Translations under genes and position numbers: made by a program
In this document: positions 63,360 to 64,000 of the stretch, piece by piece
Layout of the letters: every line of letters starts with the position of its first letter
How positions within the stretch are numbered: the stretch's first letter is position 1
Notes under the pieces: generated by a model
What the model was told of the DNA's origin: nothing
What the model saw: only the letters and a program-made list of their open reading frames with translations
Databases searched by the model: none
DNA from: Pseudomonas izuensis
GTDB lineage: Bacteria > Pseudomonadota > Gammaproteobacteria > Pseudomonadales > Pseudomonadaceae
Direction of reading: 5' to 3'
NCBI RefSeq assembly: GCF_009861505.1
Contig: NZ_WTFT01000002.1
Location: forward strand, 248,001 to 312,000
DNA length: 64,000 nucleotides

Positions 63360-64000
63360 TCACAGCGCCGCCAACGCCCCTTGATACAGCACCGGCCCCG
63401 TCGGTTGTCCGGTCGGCGACCCCCCCTTGGGTTCAAGGCTGACCGCCAGCGCAATCGGTTTGCCAATCAGCGTTTTCTGCGCGTCATTGAGCTCTACCTT
63501 GCCTTTGCCCCCCACCGGAATCACGCCGAGGGAAACCGGTTTGCCATCCGCCGGAATCGCCCAAAGCTCCAGACTGCGTCCCGGATCGATCGCCGCGAGT
63601 GTCAGCGGTTCGACTTGCAGGTAGTTCTCGTGAGCCCGAATCCTCAGCGCGGGCTGGGCGTCGGCGCTGACGAGTGTGGCGTTGTAGCGGGCGTCGTCGC
63701 GGTTGTAGATCACGCCCAGGGTCACGGCGATCACCAGTGAACAAACTGCCGCAGCCACTCGCAGCCAATTCCAGAACGGGCGCTTCTGCGGTAGATGCAG
63801 TTCTTGCGGCTCGATCCGCGCCGTTATGCCTTGCCAGACCCGATCCGGCACAGGCTGCTCGGGTAGTGCGTCGGTCAGGCTTATGAGGCTTTCTTGCCAC
63901 TGGGCCAGTTCCACACGCAGCGCCGCATCCTCCCGCAGCAACTGTTCGAAACGTCGACGCGCGGTCGGGGGCATCAGGCCGATGGCGTAGTCGGCGGCGA
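63360..64000 (-). CDS. Anti-sigma factor (RskA-type), 5' end beyond the window
   Basis: Partial gene. The open frame continues through the right edge: upstream of the internal Met (63974) it reads AADYAIGL, the usual N-terminal part of such anti-sigma factors, so the true start is outside. It has a cytoplasmic N-terminal part, one membrane segment (VAAAVCSLVIAVTLGVIY), then an extracytoplasmic anti-sigma-K-factor C-terminal domain (SLELWAIPADGKPVSLGVIPVGGKG). The ECF sigma gene would be expected just upstream, off the window. Confidence 0.86.
   Translation of the reverse strand, partial: AADYAIGLMPPTARRRFEQLLREDAALRVELAQWQESLISLTDALPEQPVPDRVWQGITARIEPQELHLPQKRPFWNWLRVAAAVCSLVIAVTLGVIYNRDDARYNATLVSADAQPALRIRAHENYLQVEPLTLAAIDPGRSLELWAIPADGKPVSLGVIPVGGKGKVELNDAQKTLIGKPIALAVSLEPKGGSPTGQPTGPVLYQGALAAL

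Overview
The window is chromosomal DNA of a fluorescent Pseudomonas (P. fluorescens group is my inference). The evidence is the high-GC codon use, the gene order of the choline/betaine/carnitine block (which matches what I remember of the P. aeruginosa PA5372-PA5421 region), and more than twenty REPIN-type inverted REP pairs of the kind common in this group. I see no tRNA, rRNA, insertion sequence, prophage or CRISPR array.

Layout. (1) 1-14.3 kb, mixed housekeeping: a REC-PAS-GGDEF-EAL c-di-GMP regulator, a YgjP-type metallopeptidase, a small winged-helix protein, an ElaA-type acetyltransferase, an orphan periplasmic binding protein, a YccS-type membrane protein, an HI0933-family flavoprotein, the RNA helicase DbpA, an MdtD-like exporter and a translationally coupled TldD/PmbA-like pair. 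(2) 14.5-27.6 kb, choline uptake and oxidation: betIBA, divergent betT, the quaternary-amine ABC transporter cbcXWV, L-serine dehydratase and the activator gbdR. (3) 27.7-34.3 kb, carnitine: caiX-cdhC-cdhA-cdhB plus a gamma-butyrobetaine hydroxylase, with divergent cdhR. (4) 34.4-36.1 kb, a small accessory patch: DUF3010 protein, toxin-antitoxin pair, LprI-like protein. (5) 36.3-44.1 kb, dimethylglycine demethylation: M19-like protein, DUF5943 protein, dgcA, dgcB, etfA, etfB. (6) 44.2-47.1 kb: a GNAT, a secreted two-lobed retropepsin-like protease and an 850-bp gene-free stretch with four perfect DnaA boxes in a degenerate tandem array. (7) 47.1-62.1 kb, betaine to glycine to serine with one-carbon disposal: gbcA/gbcB, an SDR, ltaE, a TraX protein, glyA, soxBDAG, purU and fdhA. 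(8) 62.2-64 kb: an orphan Rhs-core protein with an AT-richer tail and the 3' part of an anti-sigma factor gene that runs off the window.

How the genes work together. Choline enters through BetT or Cbc and is oxidised by BetA and BetB to glycine betaine. Carnitine reaches betaine through CdhA (dehydrogenase), CdhC (acetyl-CoA-dependent cleavage to betainyl-CoA and acetoacetate) and CdhB (thioesterase). The terminal hydroxylase gene would add gamma-butyrobetaine as an input. GbcAB, DgcAB with its ETF, and SoxBDAG remove three methyl groups in turn. The released formaldehyde and 5,10-methylene-THF are handled by FdhA, PurU and GlyA. GlyA makes serine and the serine dehydratase makes pyruvate. 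BetI has a visible perfect operator. GbdR and CdhR, related AraC-family activators, probably act at GCGAC direct repeats with a 21-bp period.

Most notable for follow-up: the DnaA-box array (46.3-46.9 kb), the tandem-lobe retropepsin (45.06-46.27 kb), the M19-family protein that lacks half its metal ligands (36.3 kb), the matching hairpins after both binding-protein genes, the 21-bp-period operator repeats, the orphan Rhs tail without an immunity gene, and an orphan terminator that may end a small RNA (28.2 kb).
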